Assembly: GCA_002698705.1 (NCBI GenBank)
Contig: NZZM01000042.1
Coordinates: 34,821-80,155, forward strand
DNA length: 45,335 nucleotides
Direction of reading: 5' to 3'
DNA from: Formosa sp.
Lineage (GTDB): Bacteria; Bacteroidota; Bacteroidia; Flavobacteriales; Flavobacteriaceae
In this document: in pieces, positions 16,965-26,743 of the stretch
How positions within the stretch are numbered: position 1 is the first letter of the stretch
Layout of the letters: each line of letters opens with the position of its first letter
Program-made: the position numbers and the translations under genes
The notes under the pieces: generated by a model
What the model was told of the DNA's origin: nothing
Database searches by the model: none
The model's input: the letters and a program-made list of their open reading frames with translations, nothing else

Positions 16965-18425
16965 TTGACACAGCTTAAAACACTTTATAAGCAAACATTT
17001 ATTTACGGGTTGGCTACGGTGATTCCTAAAATGCTCAGTTTTTTACTGGTGCGTTTGCATACGGATAAATCAGTGCTAGCAAACGTAGCTGATTATGGTG
17101 ATGTCTCTTTAATCTTTGCTTATTTTGTATTGTTCAATGTACTTTTGGCTTATGGGATGGAAACCGCTTTTTTCCGCTTTTTTAATAGCAATCACAAAAA
17201 AGAAACAGTTTTAAGCACTTCTGCAATTTCCTTGTTATTGACCTCCTCACTGATTTTTATTGTTGGCTATCTATTGAAACAAGAGATCTCAAGCTATATT
17301 AACATCGATGCCGATTATATAGTCTTGGTTTTGTGGATTTTATTTTTTGACGCCTTGGTAATCATTCCATTTGCATATTTACGCGCCCTAGGTAAGCCAG
17401 CCAAATACACAGTCATTAAGCTCGTGAATGTAGCGCTCAATTTAGGGCTTAATATTGTCTTGTTATTATTTTTAAAATCATGGGCCGAAACGTCCTCGTT
17501 TTGGGAATTGTTTTACCGTCCGAATTTTGAAGTACACTATATTTTTATAGCCAATTTGATAGCAAGCGTCGCCACTCTTTTATTCTTAATTCGGTTTTAT
17601 TTTCAGCTCAATTATAATTTTAATGTCAAACTTTGGATGCAGATGTTGCGCTATGCAGCCCCAGTACTTATTGCAGGAATTGCCTTTTCCATCAATGAAA
17701 CTTTTGACCGAATTTTATTAGAGTGGCTGTTACCTGAAAATCTATCTAAAACCGCCATCGGAACCTACTCTGCTTGTTATAAATTAGCCTTATTCATGAC
17801 CTTATTTGCTACGTCCTATCGATTGGGGATTGAGCCGTTCTTTTTTAGTACTGCAAAGGAGGAAGAGGCCAAAACTAATTATGCCAAAACATTAGAATTT
17901 TTTGTCATATTCGGAGCATTGATTCTTTTGATTGTTGTCGTTTTTGTTGATGTATTAAAATTAATTTTGATTCCAAACGAAGCTTATTGGGATGCTATGA
18001 GTGTTGTGCCGATCTTGTTACTCGCTTATTTATTTTTAGGGATTTATCACAACTTGTCTGTATGGTATAAAGTAACTGATCGCACAAAATTCGGGGCTTA
18101 TATCTCTATTTTTGGGGCCCTATTAACAATACTTATTAACCTTTTGTTTATTCCAAAGTTTGGTTATATGGCTTCGGCCACTGCCACACTGGCCGCCTAT
18201 GTTACTATGGCTTTTATTTCCTACATACTTGGGCAAAAGCATTATAAAGTCCCTTATAACTTAAAAAAAATAGGGCTTTACTTAATGCTTTCTATTGGGT
18301 TTTCTGCCTTGTCTTTTTATGTTTTCAGAGAACAATACATTGTTGGAAGCGTTTTGATTATTATGTTGATAGCCGTTGTATGGGTTAAGGAGAAAAACGA
18401 TCTAAAACAACTTATTAAATCCTAA
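16965..18425 (+). CDS. Polysaccharide flippase (MOP superfamily, Wzx/RfbX-like)
   Basis: 486 residues with about 14 predicted membrane helices and short loops, the layout of Wzx-type flippases that move lipid-linked oligosaccharides across the inner membrane. The start [22 protein letters not shown] is typical of the Bacteroidota members. It begins with TTG, chosen because the first helix follows at the normal distance and no ATG is available before residue 23. It is 112 bp downstream of atpG and 2 bp before dut, so it probably opens the flippase-dut-TPR-DUF4292-EnvC transcript. The substrate is unknown. Confidence 0.88.
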   Translation: MTQLKTLYKQTFIYGLATVIPKMLSFLLVRLHTDKSVLANVADYGDVSLIFAYFVLFNVLLAYGMETAFFRFFNSNHKKETVLSTSAISLLLTSSLIFIVGYLLKQEISSYINIDADYIVLVLWILFFDALVIIPFAYLRALGKPAKYTVIKLVNVALNLGLNIVLLLFLKSWAETSSFWELFYRPNFEVHYIFIANLIASVATLLFLIRFYFQLNYNFNVKLWMQMLRYAAPVLIAGIAFSINETFDRILLEWLLPENLSKTAIGTYSACYKLALFMTLFATSYRLGIEPFFFSTAKEEEAKTNYAKTLEFFVIFGALILLIVVVFVDVLKLILIPNEAYWDAMSVVPILLLAYLFLGIYHNLSVWYKVTDRTKFGAYISIFGALLTILINLLFIPKFGYMASATATLAAYVTMAFISYILGQKHYKVPYNLKKIGLYLMLSIGFSALSFYVFREQYIVGSVLIIMLIAVVWVKEKNDLKQLIKS

Positions 18426-18427
18426 TT

Positions 18428-18862
18428 ATGAAAATTAATATCATTAATAAATCTTCTCACGAACTTCCTAACTATGAGACCATCGCTTCAGCTGGTATGG
18501 ATTTACGCGCTTACATTGAACATGATATAATTCTAAAGCCACTTGAAAGGTACATTATTCCTACCGGACTTTTTATGGCACTCCCCGTAGGTTTTGAAGC
18601 CCAAATTCGGCCTCGTAGTGGTTTAGCTGCCAAACACGGGGTCACGGTTCTGAACAGTCCTGGGACTATTGACGCTGATTACAGAGGTGAGGTTGGGGTA
18701 ATTTTAATTAACCTTTCTGACGAAGATTTCACAATACAAAATGGTGAACGCATCGCTCAGATGGTCATTGCCAAGCATGAGCGTGCCATATGGAATCTCG
18801 TTCAAAGTTTATCGGATACAAGTCGCGGCGCTGGTGGATTTGGAAGCACAGGAAGCCAATGA
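18428..18862 (+). CDS. dut: Deoxyuridine 5'-triphosphate nucleotidohydrolase
   Basis: A 144-residue trimeric dUTPase that cleaves dUTP to dUMP and pyrophosphate. All five family motifs are seen: [51 protein letters not shown] and the C-terminal arm [10 protein letters not shown]. Its stop overlaps the ATG of the next gene (ATGA), so it is translationally linked with envelope genes of unrelated function. Confidence 0.97.
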   Translation: MKINIINKSSHELPNYETIASAGMDLRAYIEHDIILKPLERYIIPTGLFMALPVGFEAQIRPRSGLAAKHGVTVLNSPGTIDADYRGEVGVILINLSDEDFTIQNGERIAQMVIAKHERAIWNLVQSLSDTSRGAGGFGSTGSQ

Positions 18863-20214
18863 CACATCCAAAGTGGTTAATATTATTTTTTTTCAGCTTT
18901 TTTCTAGGCGCAATGGCCTCTGAACAAAAAAAGCATGACAGTATCCCGGGCTTAGTAACAACTAATGCAGAACTGCAATTTCAAGGCAAATTTTACGAAG
19001 CCTTAAAACAAAAAGGAATTGAAAATTATACTAAAGCGATTGACGCTCTAATAAGCTGCTCTAAATTATACCCAGAGCGCGCTGTAGTTTATTATCTACT
19101 AGGAGATCTTTATTACAAAACAAAAGCGTATTCTCGTTCTGAAAATAATCTACAAAAAGCTATTGTTTTAGACAAAAATAATTTTTGGTACAAAGAAAAA
19201 TTATATCAACTATATGTCCATACTGATGATTATAACAAAGCAATAGCAGCGGTAAAACCACTCCTTTTCAAACGCCAAGCCTTAAAGGAGGACTTGGTAC
19301 ATTTAAATGTTAGCGCAGGTCATTATGAAGTAGCTTTGAAGCAGATTGAAAAACTGGATTTACAGTATGGTTATAAGTTGGAACGCGATCAATTCCGCGT
19401 CAATATTTATTTGCAAACCAACAATCAAAATGCACATATACAGTTTTTAAAGAAACGCCTTAGTGAATCGCCAGAAAACGCCCAACATTTTTTAAATTTA
19501 ATTTATACTTTAAGTAAGTATGGTTTAAAGAACGAAGCCTTCATAACTTCCAAATCTTTTTTAAAAGCCCACCCCAAATCTCACTTTGCACATGTGGGCC
19601 TGTATAAGTTTTATCTAGACGACAAGGCCTACGAAAAAGCAATTAAGTCTATGAAAATAGTAACGAGTAGCAATGTATTGGCGCCATACATAAAAGCCAA
19701 AGTTTTAAGTGATTTCCTTCAGTTTGTTAAAGACAATCCTGCCTATAAAGCGGTACTGGCTGAAGTGGAGCCCACTTCTTCATTGGATGTTTCAAACCGT
19801 TCCAATTTAGAATGGGCTGCTTACTACAATGAAATAAATAAACCGCTTAAAGCCTTGAACTTTTATGAAAAAGAGCTGCTAAAGATACCTCAAGATTTAG
19901 GACTGATTCAAACAATTGCCAGCCTTTACTTGGAAACAATGCAATATGAACGCGCCGTTGAATTTACTTTAACACAATTGGAGTTTTTTCCGACACAAAT
20001 TCAGCTGTATTTAATTTGTGGACAGGCTCAATTTCAATTGCAGCGTTGGGGAGCGGCTTTAGATTTGCTTGAAATCGGATTAGATTATATTTTTGAAGAC
20101 AATGAAACAGCTGAAAGATATTATATTTTAATGGCTGATCTTTACTCCAAAAACAACAATATTGCAAAAGCAAAAACGTTTAATGATAAAGCAAAAGCAC
20201 TTAATAGGCAATGA
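18859..20214 (+). CDS. TPR-repeat periplasmic protein
   Basis: 451 residues: a signal peptide ([15 protein letters not shown]), then about ten TPR-like helix pairs. Examples are [25 protein letters not shown] and a last unit ending in [21 protein letters not shown]. No catalytic domain is visible; it is probably a periplasmic scaffold or a co-factor of a membrane machine. The ATG at 18859 overlaps the dut stop (ATGA) and gives a clean signal peptide; the longer ORF-track version from 18790 reads into dut and is rejected. It overlaps the DUF4292 start by 4 bp. Confidence 0.85.
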   Translation: MTHPKWLILFFFSFFLGAMASEQKKHDSIPGLVTTNAELQFQGKFYEALKQKGIENYTKAIDALISCSKLYPERAVVYYLLGDLYYKTKAYSRSENNLQKAIVLDKNNFWYKEKLYQLYVHTDDYNKAIAAVKPLLFKRQALKEDLVHLNVSAGHYEVALKQIEKLDLQYGYKLERDQFRVNIYLQTNNQNAHIQFLKKRLSESPENAQHFLNLIYTLSKYGLKNEAFITSKSFLKAHPKSHFAHVGLYKFYLDDKAYEKAIKSMKIVTSSNVLAPYIKAKVLSDFLQFVKDNPAYKAVLAEVEPTSSLDVSNRSNLEWAAYYNEINKPLKALNFYEKELLKIPQDLGLIQTIASLYLETMQYERAVEFTLTQLEFFPTQIQLYLICGQAQFQLQRWGAALDLLEIGLDYIFEDNETAERYYILMADLYSKNNNIAKAKTFNDKAKALNRQ

Positions 20215-20975
20215 TAAAAAAGTTCATATATAGTTTAATAGCAGTTTTATTTTTTAGTTGTGGGATTGTAAAAAAAATTGGTGTGGAGCCAGTGCTAGAC
20301 TCAAAATTGAAAGCAAAGCAAATATTAAAAACACACCAAAAACAAAAGACGGACTTTACAACCCTTCAATCACGACTTAAGTTGGAATTGACGGAAGGCA
20401 ATAAATCACAGACACATACGCTAACACTTCGAATGGAGCGTGGTAATACGATATGGGTCAACGCTTTTTTAAATATGGTACGTTTAAAAATAACGCCAGA
20501 AAAAGTTCAAATGTATAATAAATTAGACCGTACGTTTTTTGATGGAGACTATGAAATTATAACAGACTTCTTAGGCATTACACTCAATTTTTCTAACCTT
20601 GAAAATGTATTGCTTGGAGATGCTCTTTTTAACCCCAAAGCAAATGCTTTAAAAAAAGAATTAAACCAAACGTCTTATGTCTTGACACCAAAAAAAGTTA
20701 ATGAATTATTACAAGTCTTGTATTTTATCAACCCTCGCTCCTTTAAACTGGAAGGTCAGTCCGTATACCAGCCTCTTGAAAATCGAAGTCTTGACATAAA
20801 TTACCAGAGTTTTCAAGATATTGATAAACAATTATTCCCCAAATCAATAACAATCAAAGTCCTGGAAAACCAAAACGAAACTAACTTGAAATTGAATTTA
20901 AAATCCGTAATTTTAAACCAGCCCTTACGGTTTCCATTTAAAATGCCCTCGGGCTATAAACAGATTGATCTCTAA
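20211..20975 (+). CDS. DUF4292 lipoprotein
   Basis: 254 residues starting with a lipoprotein signal [17 protein letters not shown], cysteine at 17. The body is beta-rich, with SRLKLELTEGNKSQTHTLTLRMERGNTIWVN followed by a segment on a DGDYEIITDF loop. This layout recalls the half-open barrel of LolA/LolB-like proteins, which carry or receive lipidated cargo, and I recall DUF4292 as a possible relative; I could not test that. The ATG overlaps the TPR gene stop, and the stop overlaps the next ATG by 1 bp. Probably anchored in the outer membrane. Confidence 0.85.
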   Translation: MIKKFIYSLIAVLFFSCGIVKKIGVEPVLDSKLKAKQILKTHQKQKTDFTTLQSRLKLELTEGNKSQTHTLTLRMERGNTIWVNAFLNMVRLKITPEKVQMYNKLDRTFFDGDYEIITDFLGITLNFSNLENVLLGDALFNPKANALKKELNQTSYVLTPKKVNELLQVLYFINPRSFKLEGQSVYQPLENRSLDINYQSFQDIDKQLFPKSITIKVLENQNETNLKLNLKSVILNQPLRFPFKMPSGYKQIDL

Positions 20976-22204
20976 TGGCCTCAAAGCTTAAATATTTATC
21001 TTTCATTTTTTTCATTTTTTTGGCCTTAGGCTCGTGGGGAGTTAATGCGCAAAACCAACGCCAACAGGAATTAGAAGGCCGAAGACGGGAATTACAAAAA
21101 GAAATAAAACAAATAACAGCTTTATTATTTGCAAGCAAGAAGGAAAGGAAATCTATAATAAATACGGTTGATGACTTGAGTTATAAAATTAGTGTTAGAA
21201 AAAATTTAATTCGTATAACAAACCAACAAGCGAATTTATTGACCAGAGAAATAAATTTTAATGAAAATAAAATTTTAGATAAACAAAATAAGTTGAAAAT
21301 ATTAAAACAAGATTACGCTGCTATGATCTTAAGATCTTACAAAAGCCGCGATCGCAAAAATAAGCTGATGTTTTTATTATCTTCCTCAAACTTTCAGCAG
21401 GCTTTTAGGCGCTTACAGTATATTAAGCAATATGCAAATTATCAGAAAGATCAGGGAAAGCTTATTAAAGAAGAAACAAAAAAGCTACAATTACTCAATC
21501 AAGATCTCGTAAGTAAAAAAGAAGAAAAGAAAAAAATAATTAATGAAAATCGATTTGCAAAAGAAGCTTTGGATGAAGAGAGAAATACACAAAAAGTTTT
21601 GATAGCGTCAATTCAAAAAGATTTATCAACCTTTTCACTTAAAATTAAAACCAAACAAAAAGAAACCCAAAAATTAAATGAAGAAATCCGAAAGTTAATT
21701 CAAGAAGCAATTGCAGCATCAAATAGGAAGGCAGGAAAATCCGAAGATTTGAACGTATTCTCTCTGACACCAGAACAAAAAGCATTAGCTAAAAATTTCA
21801 CATCTAATAAAGGAAAATTACCTTGGCCAGTAGCCAATGGGATAGTGAAATTGCGCTTTGGGACAAACCCATCACCTATTGACCCAAGTATTAAAATTAG
21901 GAGCAATGGCGTTCGCATTGCAACTAATAAAGGTGAGCCAATAAGAACTGTTTTTGAAGGAGTCGTTCAGGGTATTATGACTCCAAAAAATGGTAACAAT
22001 ACCATTATGATTCGCCACGGCAACTACATTACAGTTTATAAAAACTTGTCTAAGTTTTATGTGTCAAAAGGGGATAAAGTTACAACCAAACAAATTATTG
22101 GAGAGGTTATTACAAATAAAGCAACAGGCGAATCTATTTTAAGCTTTGGGATTTATAAGGATAGCTCTATTCAAAACCCTTCAAGTTGGATTTATAAGCT
22201 ATAA
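20975..22204 (+). CDS. EnvC-like murein hydrolase activator (degenerate M23 domain)
   Basis: 409 residues: a signal peptide (FIFFIFLALGSWGVNAQ), a long coiled coil (about 25-260) and a C-terminal LytM/M23 domain starting at KLPWPVANGIVKLRFG. The zinc ligands of active peptidases are not intact: the first His/Asp motif is replaced by KIRSNGVRIAT, and the HxH position reads VYKNLSK. As in EnvC this suggests a non-catalytic protein that activates an N-acetylmuramoyl-L-alanine amidase at the septum. The start overlaps the DUF4292 stop by 1 bp. It ends overlapping the convergent thioesterase gene by 6 bp. Confidence 0.88.
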   Translation: MASKLKYLSFIFFIFLALGSWGVNAQNQRQQELEGRRRELQKEIKQITALLFASKKERKSIINTVDDLSYKISVRKNLIRITNQQANLLTREINFNENKILDKQNKLKILKQDYAAMILRSYKSRDRKNKLMFLLSSSNFQQAFRRLQYIKQYANYQKDQGKLIKEETKKLQLLNQDLVSKKEEKKKIINENRFAKEALDEERNTQKVLIASIQKDLSTFSLKIKTKQKETQKLNEEIRKLIQEAIAASNRKAGKSEDLNVFSLTPEQKALAKNFTSNKGKLPWPVANGIVKLRFGTNPSPIDPSIKIRSNGVRIATNKGEPIRTVFEGVVQGIMTPKNGNNTIMIRHGNYITVYKNLSKFYVSKGDKVTTKQIIGEVITNKATGESILSFGIYKDSSIQNPSSWIYKL

Positions 22205-22717
22205 TTTATTTACAAAAAGTGCCTTCAGTTCTGTAGCTTGATTTGCTTTCATTTTCCCAGCCAATACTAAACTTAATTGACGTCTTCTTAGAGCTCCATC
22301 AAAACGTTTTATTTCTTCTTCAGTTTCAGGGATAAGCTTAGGAACTTGAATCGGGTTTCTATTTTGATCGACAGCTACAAATGTAAATATCGCTTCATTT
22401 GCTTTTAGTGGAGTGTTAAAATTATTGTCTGTATACCACACATCTAAATAAACTTCCATTGATGTGTTAAATGCACGAGAAACCTTAGCTTCAATTGTTA
22501 CAATACTGCCTAAAGGAATAGTATGGTTAAAGGCGACATGATTTACTGATGCAGTAACAACAACTTTTTCAGAGTGTTTTTGGGCTGCAATACTGGCGGC
22601 ACGGTCCATTCTTGCCAAAAGCTCACCTCCAAATAGAGTATTAATTGAATTCGTTTCACTTGGCAGTACTAAATCTGTTACAACGGTTTTCGAATTAGAG
22701 GGTTTTTTTGAAATCAT
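22199..22717 (-). CDS. Acyl-CoA thioesterase (hotdog fold, YciA/ACOT-like)
   Basis: 172 residues of a hotdog-fold hydrolase releasing CoA from acyl-CoA. The segment NTLFGGELLARMDRAASIAAQK is the typical family helix with the active-site region, and VNHVAFNHTIPLGSIVTIEAKV is the central strand pair. It is followed by FTFVAVDQNRNP. Substrate length cannot be read. It is 61 bp downstream of the disrupted SPOR gene on the same strand and may share its transcript. Confidence 0.9.
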   Translation of the reverse strand: MISKKPSNSKTVVTDLVLPSETNSINTLFGGELLARMDRAASIAAQKHSEKVVVTASVNHVAFNHTIPLGSIVTIEAKVSRAFNTSMEVYLDVWYTDNNFNTPLKANEAIFTFVAVDQNRNPIQVPKLIPETEEEIKRFDGALRRRQLSLVLAGKMKANQATELKALFVNKL

Positions 22718-22778
22718 TGGCTTTTCATGAAAATTGTAAATGTAGTTTTCAATTTAATAAAGAAGGTTTAATTAAAAC

Positions 22779-23680
22779 TTAGTTTAAATCCTTCACTAAT
22801 AGCCAGGCCTCCGGATTTTGTTCCTTTTTTATTTTGTAAAGTTTGCGAATGGCCTGTTCGCGTGTAGGGAAACTTTCAAAAACTACTTGATATAAACCAT
22901 AACTATTTTGGCCAATGATATTAGCATTAAAACCTAAGCGTTTTAATTCACGGAGTTTGCGCTCACTATTTTTTTTAACTCTAAAAGCCCCAGCTACGAC
23001 ATGAAAATTTCCCTTATTAATTTTTAAATTTAAAGTTAAAGGTGGTAGCGGTGTACGTACAGCAAATGTAGCTTCTTGAATTTGATTACCTAACAAAACG
23101 TTGGCTTTCTCTTGGGCTATAATATTTTGATCTTCAATATATTGATTATAATTAAAGTTAAATACTCCTGCTAAACTTATTAGAAGAATTCCAACAGCAG
23201 CATATTTAATTAATGACTTTGTAGGATTCTTTTTTGCTCTTTGAAAGTTAATAATTTTCCCCCTTGAAATTTCTGAAGCTAGAAATTCACTAAGACCAAA
23301 AGCATCTGTAAGGTAATTTAGTTTATAACAAGGCTCAAAGATTAAAATCCCATTTTTATTTAGCTGTAAATTTCCAATAGAGTTAAGAACAAAAGTTTGA
23401 TTTTTATTGAGAATTCTTTGCATTTCATTGACTTGCTTAGCTATTTTAGCTAATGCATTTTCATATGAAATTTTCTCGCTTTCAGACACGTGATTGGCTA
23501 AGATTCCATCGTTGGATGTTAGTTGTTCGTTGAAGGATAATCTTTTTTTTGGAGGGTACAACGTTTGGGTCTTGGAATCAATTCTGCAGAAATCTTATGG
23601 CTCAGAAATGCCCCAAAGTTAGGCACAACAACACATTCGTATCGGTACAAAAGAGTATTTATATGATCGCTTAATTTCAT
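22779..23680 (-). pseudogene. SPOR-domain protein with HU-like N-terminus, broken by a 1-nt frameshift
   Basis: From the ATG at 23680 the minus strand reads MKLSDHINTLLYRYECVVVP and on to SHKISAE, the start of Bacteroidota HU/CCDC81-SPOR proteins. It then shifts frame and stops after 53 codons. The remaining 260 codons are open in the next frame (DSKTQTLYPPKKRLSFNEQ onward). They contain a transmembrane helix (YAAVGILLISLAGVFNF) and a C-terminal SPOR domain beginning NFHVVAGAFRVKKNSERKL, which binds denuded peptidoglycan glycans. Adding one A in GCAGAATTGATTCC (23574-23587) would restore GCA GAA ATT GAT TCC and the full protein of about 300 residues. It may be a real mutation or a homopolymer sequencing error. 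The ORF-track start is an internal TTG. Confidence 0.85.
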
Positions 23681-23756
23681 ACTTTCAAATTTATAATTTT
23701 TTTTTCAATTTTACTAAAATCACTAAAAAAATGAAGATGAATTTTCAGGAAATTTT

Positions 23757-24725
23757 TTAATATCCGAGTTTTTTTCGAACACGACTAAGAACTTTATTGG
23801 CAACAACAGAAGCTCTAGCAGCGCCAGAATTTAATATTTTTTCAACCTCCTCCGGGTGCGCCATGTAGTAGTTGTATTTTTTGCGCTCATCAATAAATTT
23901 GTCGCAAATAAGCTCAAACAATGCTTGCTTCGCATCTCCATAGCCATAACCACCTGACTCATAATTTTTTTTCATTGCTTCAACGTCTTTATTTGACGCT
24001 ATTAATTCGTAAATAGCAAAGCAGTTACATGTAGACCAATTTTTTGGCATCTCAAGAGAAACGCTATCCGTCTTTATACCCATTATTTGTTTCCTTAGGT
24101 CTTTATCGCCTTGAAAAATATTTATAACATTGTTTTTACTTTTGCTCATTTTATGGCCATCTGTTCCAGGAATTAATTTAGTTTCCTTATGAATTTTTGC
24201 CTCTGGTATTACAAAGGCTTTACCCATTTTTGCATGAAACCTTGAGGCAACATCTCTGGTCATTTCAATATGTTGAAGCTGGTCTTTACCAACAGGGACT
24301 ATATCAGCATCGTACAATAAAATATCGGCAGCCATTAGCATTGGATAACTAAATAAGCCGCCATTAACATCTTCTAAGCGATTAACTTTGTCTTTGAAGC
24401 TGTGAGCTAGTTCTAATCTTGAAAATGGAAAAAAGCAGTTTAAAAACCAAGCGAGTACTGTTACTTGGGGAACATCACTTTGCTTGTAAAAAACCGTTTT
24501 CTTTGTATCCAATCCACAAGCTAGCCATGCAGATGCAGTCGATAAAGAGTTTTGAAAAAGAGTTTTAGCGTCTTTTATTTGTGTAAGTGAGTGCAAATCG
24601 GCAACAAATAAAAAAGAATCATTAGATTGCTTTCTACTCATTTCAATAGCAGGGAGTATTGCCCCTAAAATATTCCCCAAATGAGGAGTACCTGTGCTTT
24701 GTATGCCGGTTAAAACTCTAGCCAT
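23757..24725 (-). CDS. trpS: Tryptophan--tRNA ligase
   Basis: A 322-residue class I aminoacyl-tRNA synthetase charging tRNA-Trp. The HIGH-type motif is TGTPHLGNILGA near the start and the KMSKS motif is intact (GHKMSKSKNNVINIF, near 195). The block LLYDADIVPVGKDQLQHIEMTRDVA is typical of the family and the length is normal. It has its own promoter in the short divergent region shared with plsC. The frameshifted SPOR gene follows 76 bp downstream. Confidence 0.97.
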   Translation of the reverse strand: MARVLTGIQSTGTPHLGNILGAILPAIEMSRKQSNDSFLFVADLHSLTQIKDAKTLFQNSLSTASAWLACGLDTKKTVFYKQSDVPQVTVLAWFLNCFFPFSRLELAHSFKDKVNRLEDVNGGLFSYPMLMAADILLYDADIVPVGKDQLQHIEMTRDVASRFHAKMGKAFVIPEAKIHKETKLIPGTDGHKMSKSKNNVINIFQGDKDLRKQIMGIKTDSVSLEMPKNWSTCNCFAIYELIASNKDVEAMKKNYESGGYGYGDAKQALFELICDKFIDERKKYNYYMAHPEEVEKILNSGAARASVVANKVLSRVRKKLGY

Positions 24726-24752
24726 TAGCCTCTAGATTATCTGATTTAAATA

Positions 24753-24783
24753 CAAAGGTAATTTTTTTGAGCTAATCGCTCAA
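24753..24783 (-). promoter_or_regulatory. Promoter of trpS
   Basis: On the minus strand TACCTTTG (24753-24760) matches TAnnTTTG, and TTG (24781-24783) lies 20 bp upstream. The predicted leader is about 22 nt before the trpS ATG. It interleaves with the divergent plsC promoter. Confidence 0.6.
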
Positions 24784-24800
24784 TATTTTTAGTAGTTTTG
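24767..24800 (+). promoter_or_regulatory. Promoter of the plsC-like gene
   Basis: TTG at 24767-24769 and TAGTTTTG at 24793-24800 match the -33 and -7 elements with a 23 bp spacer. The -7 element is only 6 bp before the ATG at 24807, so the mRNA would be nearly leaderless unless the ATG at 24816 is used. Confidence 0.55.
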
Positions 24801-24806
24801 GTTGTG

Positions 24807-25547
24807 ATGAAATTTATGTGCTATCCAATTTGGTTAATTTATAGGATCTGGTTCTATGTTCTGGTAGGTTTATGCACTTTTCTTCTTTCTCCGCTATTAA
24901 TTTTATCCATTCTAAAGAGATCTTGGTATCCTTACTTTTTTAAAGTAGCCCGATTTTGGGCGCAATCAATATTAGCAGGTATGGGTTTTTGTTGGTCCGT
25001 GGTTTGGGAAGAAGATTTAATGCCTGGTAAGAGCTATATTTTTGTTGCCAATCACACCTCAATGATTGATATTATGTTGATGTTTTCAATTATAAAGAAT
25101 AATCCTTTTGTATTTGTAGGAAAAAAGGAATTGGCAAAAATTCCGTTATTTGGTTTTTTCTACAAACGCACTTCTATTTTGGTAGACCGTGGAAATGCTA
25201 TAAGTAGAAAAAAAGTGTTTAGTTATGCCCAAGAACGCATCCAGCAAGGACTTAGTATCTGTATTTTTCCAGAAGGAGGAGTCCCAAAGGAGTCGGTCGA
25301 GTTAGATCGTTTTAAAATAGGTGCTTTTAAACTTTCAGTTGAACATAAGTTGCCCTTAGTTCCAATTACTTTTTTGGATAATAAAAAACGATTTTCTTTT
25401 ACATTTTTTAGCGGAAGCCCAGGTAGGATGAGGGCTAAATCTCATAATTTTTTAAACCCCGAAGATTACAATACTGATTCGCTCAGACTAATGAGTGATA
25501 ACGTTTACAATCAAATATTAAATAATCTAAGGGAAAATACAGCTTAG
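24807..25547 (+). CDS. plsC: 1-acyl-sn-glycerol-3-phosphate acyltransferase (PlsC-like)
   Basis: 246 residues with an N-terminal membrane segment (IWFYVLVGLCTFLLSPLLIL). The acyltransferase motifs are in order: NHTSMIDIM (HX4D catalytic pair), a KIPLFGFFYKRTSILVDR block, FPEGG and VPITFLDN. These enzymes acylate lysophosphatidate to phosphatidate at the inner membrane. I prefer the ATG at 24807 over the TTG at 24798, which lies inside the -7 promoter element; the ATG at 24816 is also possible. It converges on recA with only 3 bp between the stops. Confidence 0.92.
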   Translation: MKFMCYPIWLIYRIWFYVLVGLCTFLLSPLLILSILKRSWYPYFFKVARFWAQSILAGMGFCWSVVWEEDLMPGKSYIFVANHTSMIDIMLMFSIIKNNPFVFVGKKELAKIPLFGFFYKRTSILVDRGNAISRKKVFSYAQERIQQGLSICIFPEGGVPKESVELDRFKIGAFKLSVEHKLPLVPITFLDNKKRFSFTFFSGSPGRMRAKSHNFLNPEDYNTDSLRLMSDNVYNQILNNLRENTA

Positions 25548-25550
25548 AAT

Positions 25551-26555
25551 TTATAACTGAGATTTAATAGTTTCTTTAATTTTTCCCTCAAGCTCGTCCA
25601 TTAAATCTGGGTTATCTTTAATCATATTTTTAACCGCATCTCTTCCTTGTCCTAGTTTTGTTTCATCATAACTAAACCAGGAGCCACTTTTTTGAATGAT
25701 ATCGAATTCTACAGCAATATCTAATACCTCTCCAACCTTCGATATTCCTTCTCCATACATTATATCAAATTCAGCTAGCTTAAAAGGCGGCGCAACTTTA
25801 TTTTTTACAACTTTCACTCTTGTTTTATTCCCAAGAACATTCCCATCAGTATTTTTTATTTGAGTTGAACGTCTAATATCTAACCTGACTGAAGCGTAAA
25901 ATTTTAATGCATTACCTCCAGTAGTGGTTTCTGGATTGCCAAACATAACTCCGATTTTTTCTCTCAGTTGATTAATAAAAATCATTGTACAGTTAGTTTT
26001 ACTAATAGTGCCAGTAAGTTTTCTTAGTGCCTGTGACATAAGACGTGCATGTAGCCCCATTTTAGAGTCACCCATTTCTCCCTCAATTTCACTTCTTGGA
26101 GTAAGAGCAGCTACTGAGTCAATAACAATCATGTCAATTGCACCTGACCGAATTAGGTTTTCGGCAATCTCTAAAGCTTGTTCGCCATTATCAGGTTGGG
26201 ATATGATGAGGTTATCGATATCGACTCCTAAGTTTTCTGCGTAAAAACGATCAAAAGCGTGTTCTGCATCAATAAATGCAGCGATGCCTCCAGCTTTTTG
26301 TGTTTCAGCTATTGCATGAAGAGTTAGTGTTGTTTTACCAGATGATTCTGGGCCATAAATTTCAACGACTCTACCCCTAGGATAACCCCCAACCCCTAAG
26401 GCTACATCAAGTCCCAATGAACCAGATGAGATAACATCAACATCAACAACAGGGGCATCACTCATTTTCATAACAGTTCCTTTACCGTAGGCCTTATCAA
26501 GCTTGTCAAGTGTTAATTTTAAGGCTTTTAATTTAGCATCTTTTTCTTTACTCAT
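25551..26555 (-). CDS. recA: RecA recombinase
   Basis: 334 residues. The Walker A motif GPESSGKTT, the [23 protein letters not shown] segment with Walker [23 protein letters not shown] (loop L2 region) and the ATP-cap [23 protein letters not shown] are all intact. RecA forms filaments on single-stranded DNA for recombination and repair. I see no LexA-box-like palindrome and no exact TAnnTTTG motif in the region before the start, so its promoter remains unassigned. Confidence 0.98.
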   Translation of the reverse strand: MSKEKDAKLKALKLTLDKLDKAYGKGTVMKMSDAPVVDVDVISSGSLGLDVALGVGGYPRGRVVEIYGPESSGKTTLTLHAIAETQKAGGIAAFIDAEHAFDRFYAENLGVDIDNLIISQPDNGEQALEIAENLIRSGAIDMIVIDSVAALTPRSEIEGEMGDSKMGLHARLMSQALRKLTGTISKTNCTMIFINQLREKIGVMFGNPETTTGGNALKFYASVRLDIRRSTQIKNTDGNVLGNKTRVKVVKNKVAPPFKLAEFDIMYGEGISKVGEVLDIAVEFDIIQKSGSWFSYDETKLGQGRDAVKNMIKDNPDLMDELEGKIKETIKSQL

Positions 26556-26700
26556 TGTTTTTTTTGGTTTAAATAACTACTGCTAAAATAATGTTTCTTT
26601 ATATAATTTACACAATTGAAGTTGTCTTTTTCATGTAGTTTAACTAATTGAATTGTAATATTGTTTTTTGATAAAAAAATTCAAAAGAACGAAAAAACAC

Positions 26701-26708
26701 TACATTTG
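26701..26708 (+). promoter_or_regulatory. Candidate -7 promoter element for trhO
   Basis: TACATTTG is an exact TAnnTTTG match lying 35 bp before the trhO ATG. The nearest TTG is 30 bp upstream, too far for the usual -33 spacing. The rest of the 188 bp between recA and trhO is AT-rich without other structure I can support. Confidence 0.4.
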
Positions 26709-26743
26709 TTTTTTTACTATTATTAACTTAAAATACGTATGGC

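Noticed and set aside
22779-23561. SPOR protein starting at the TTG at 23561 as an intact gene
   Set aside because: The upstream sequence codes the missing N-terminal domain of the family in another frame, so the short ORF is the downstream part of a frameshifted gene.
23686-23693. TAAATTTG on the minus strand as promoter of the SPOR gene
   Set aside because: It matches the -7 motif but lies only 5 bp before the ATG, and the nearest TTG is 12 bp away, too close for a -33 element.
26556-26743. SOS-type operator before recA
   Set aside because: I looked for a repeated or palindromic operator; only generic CAATTG-like AT-rich sequence is present.
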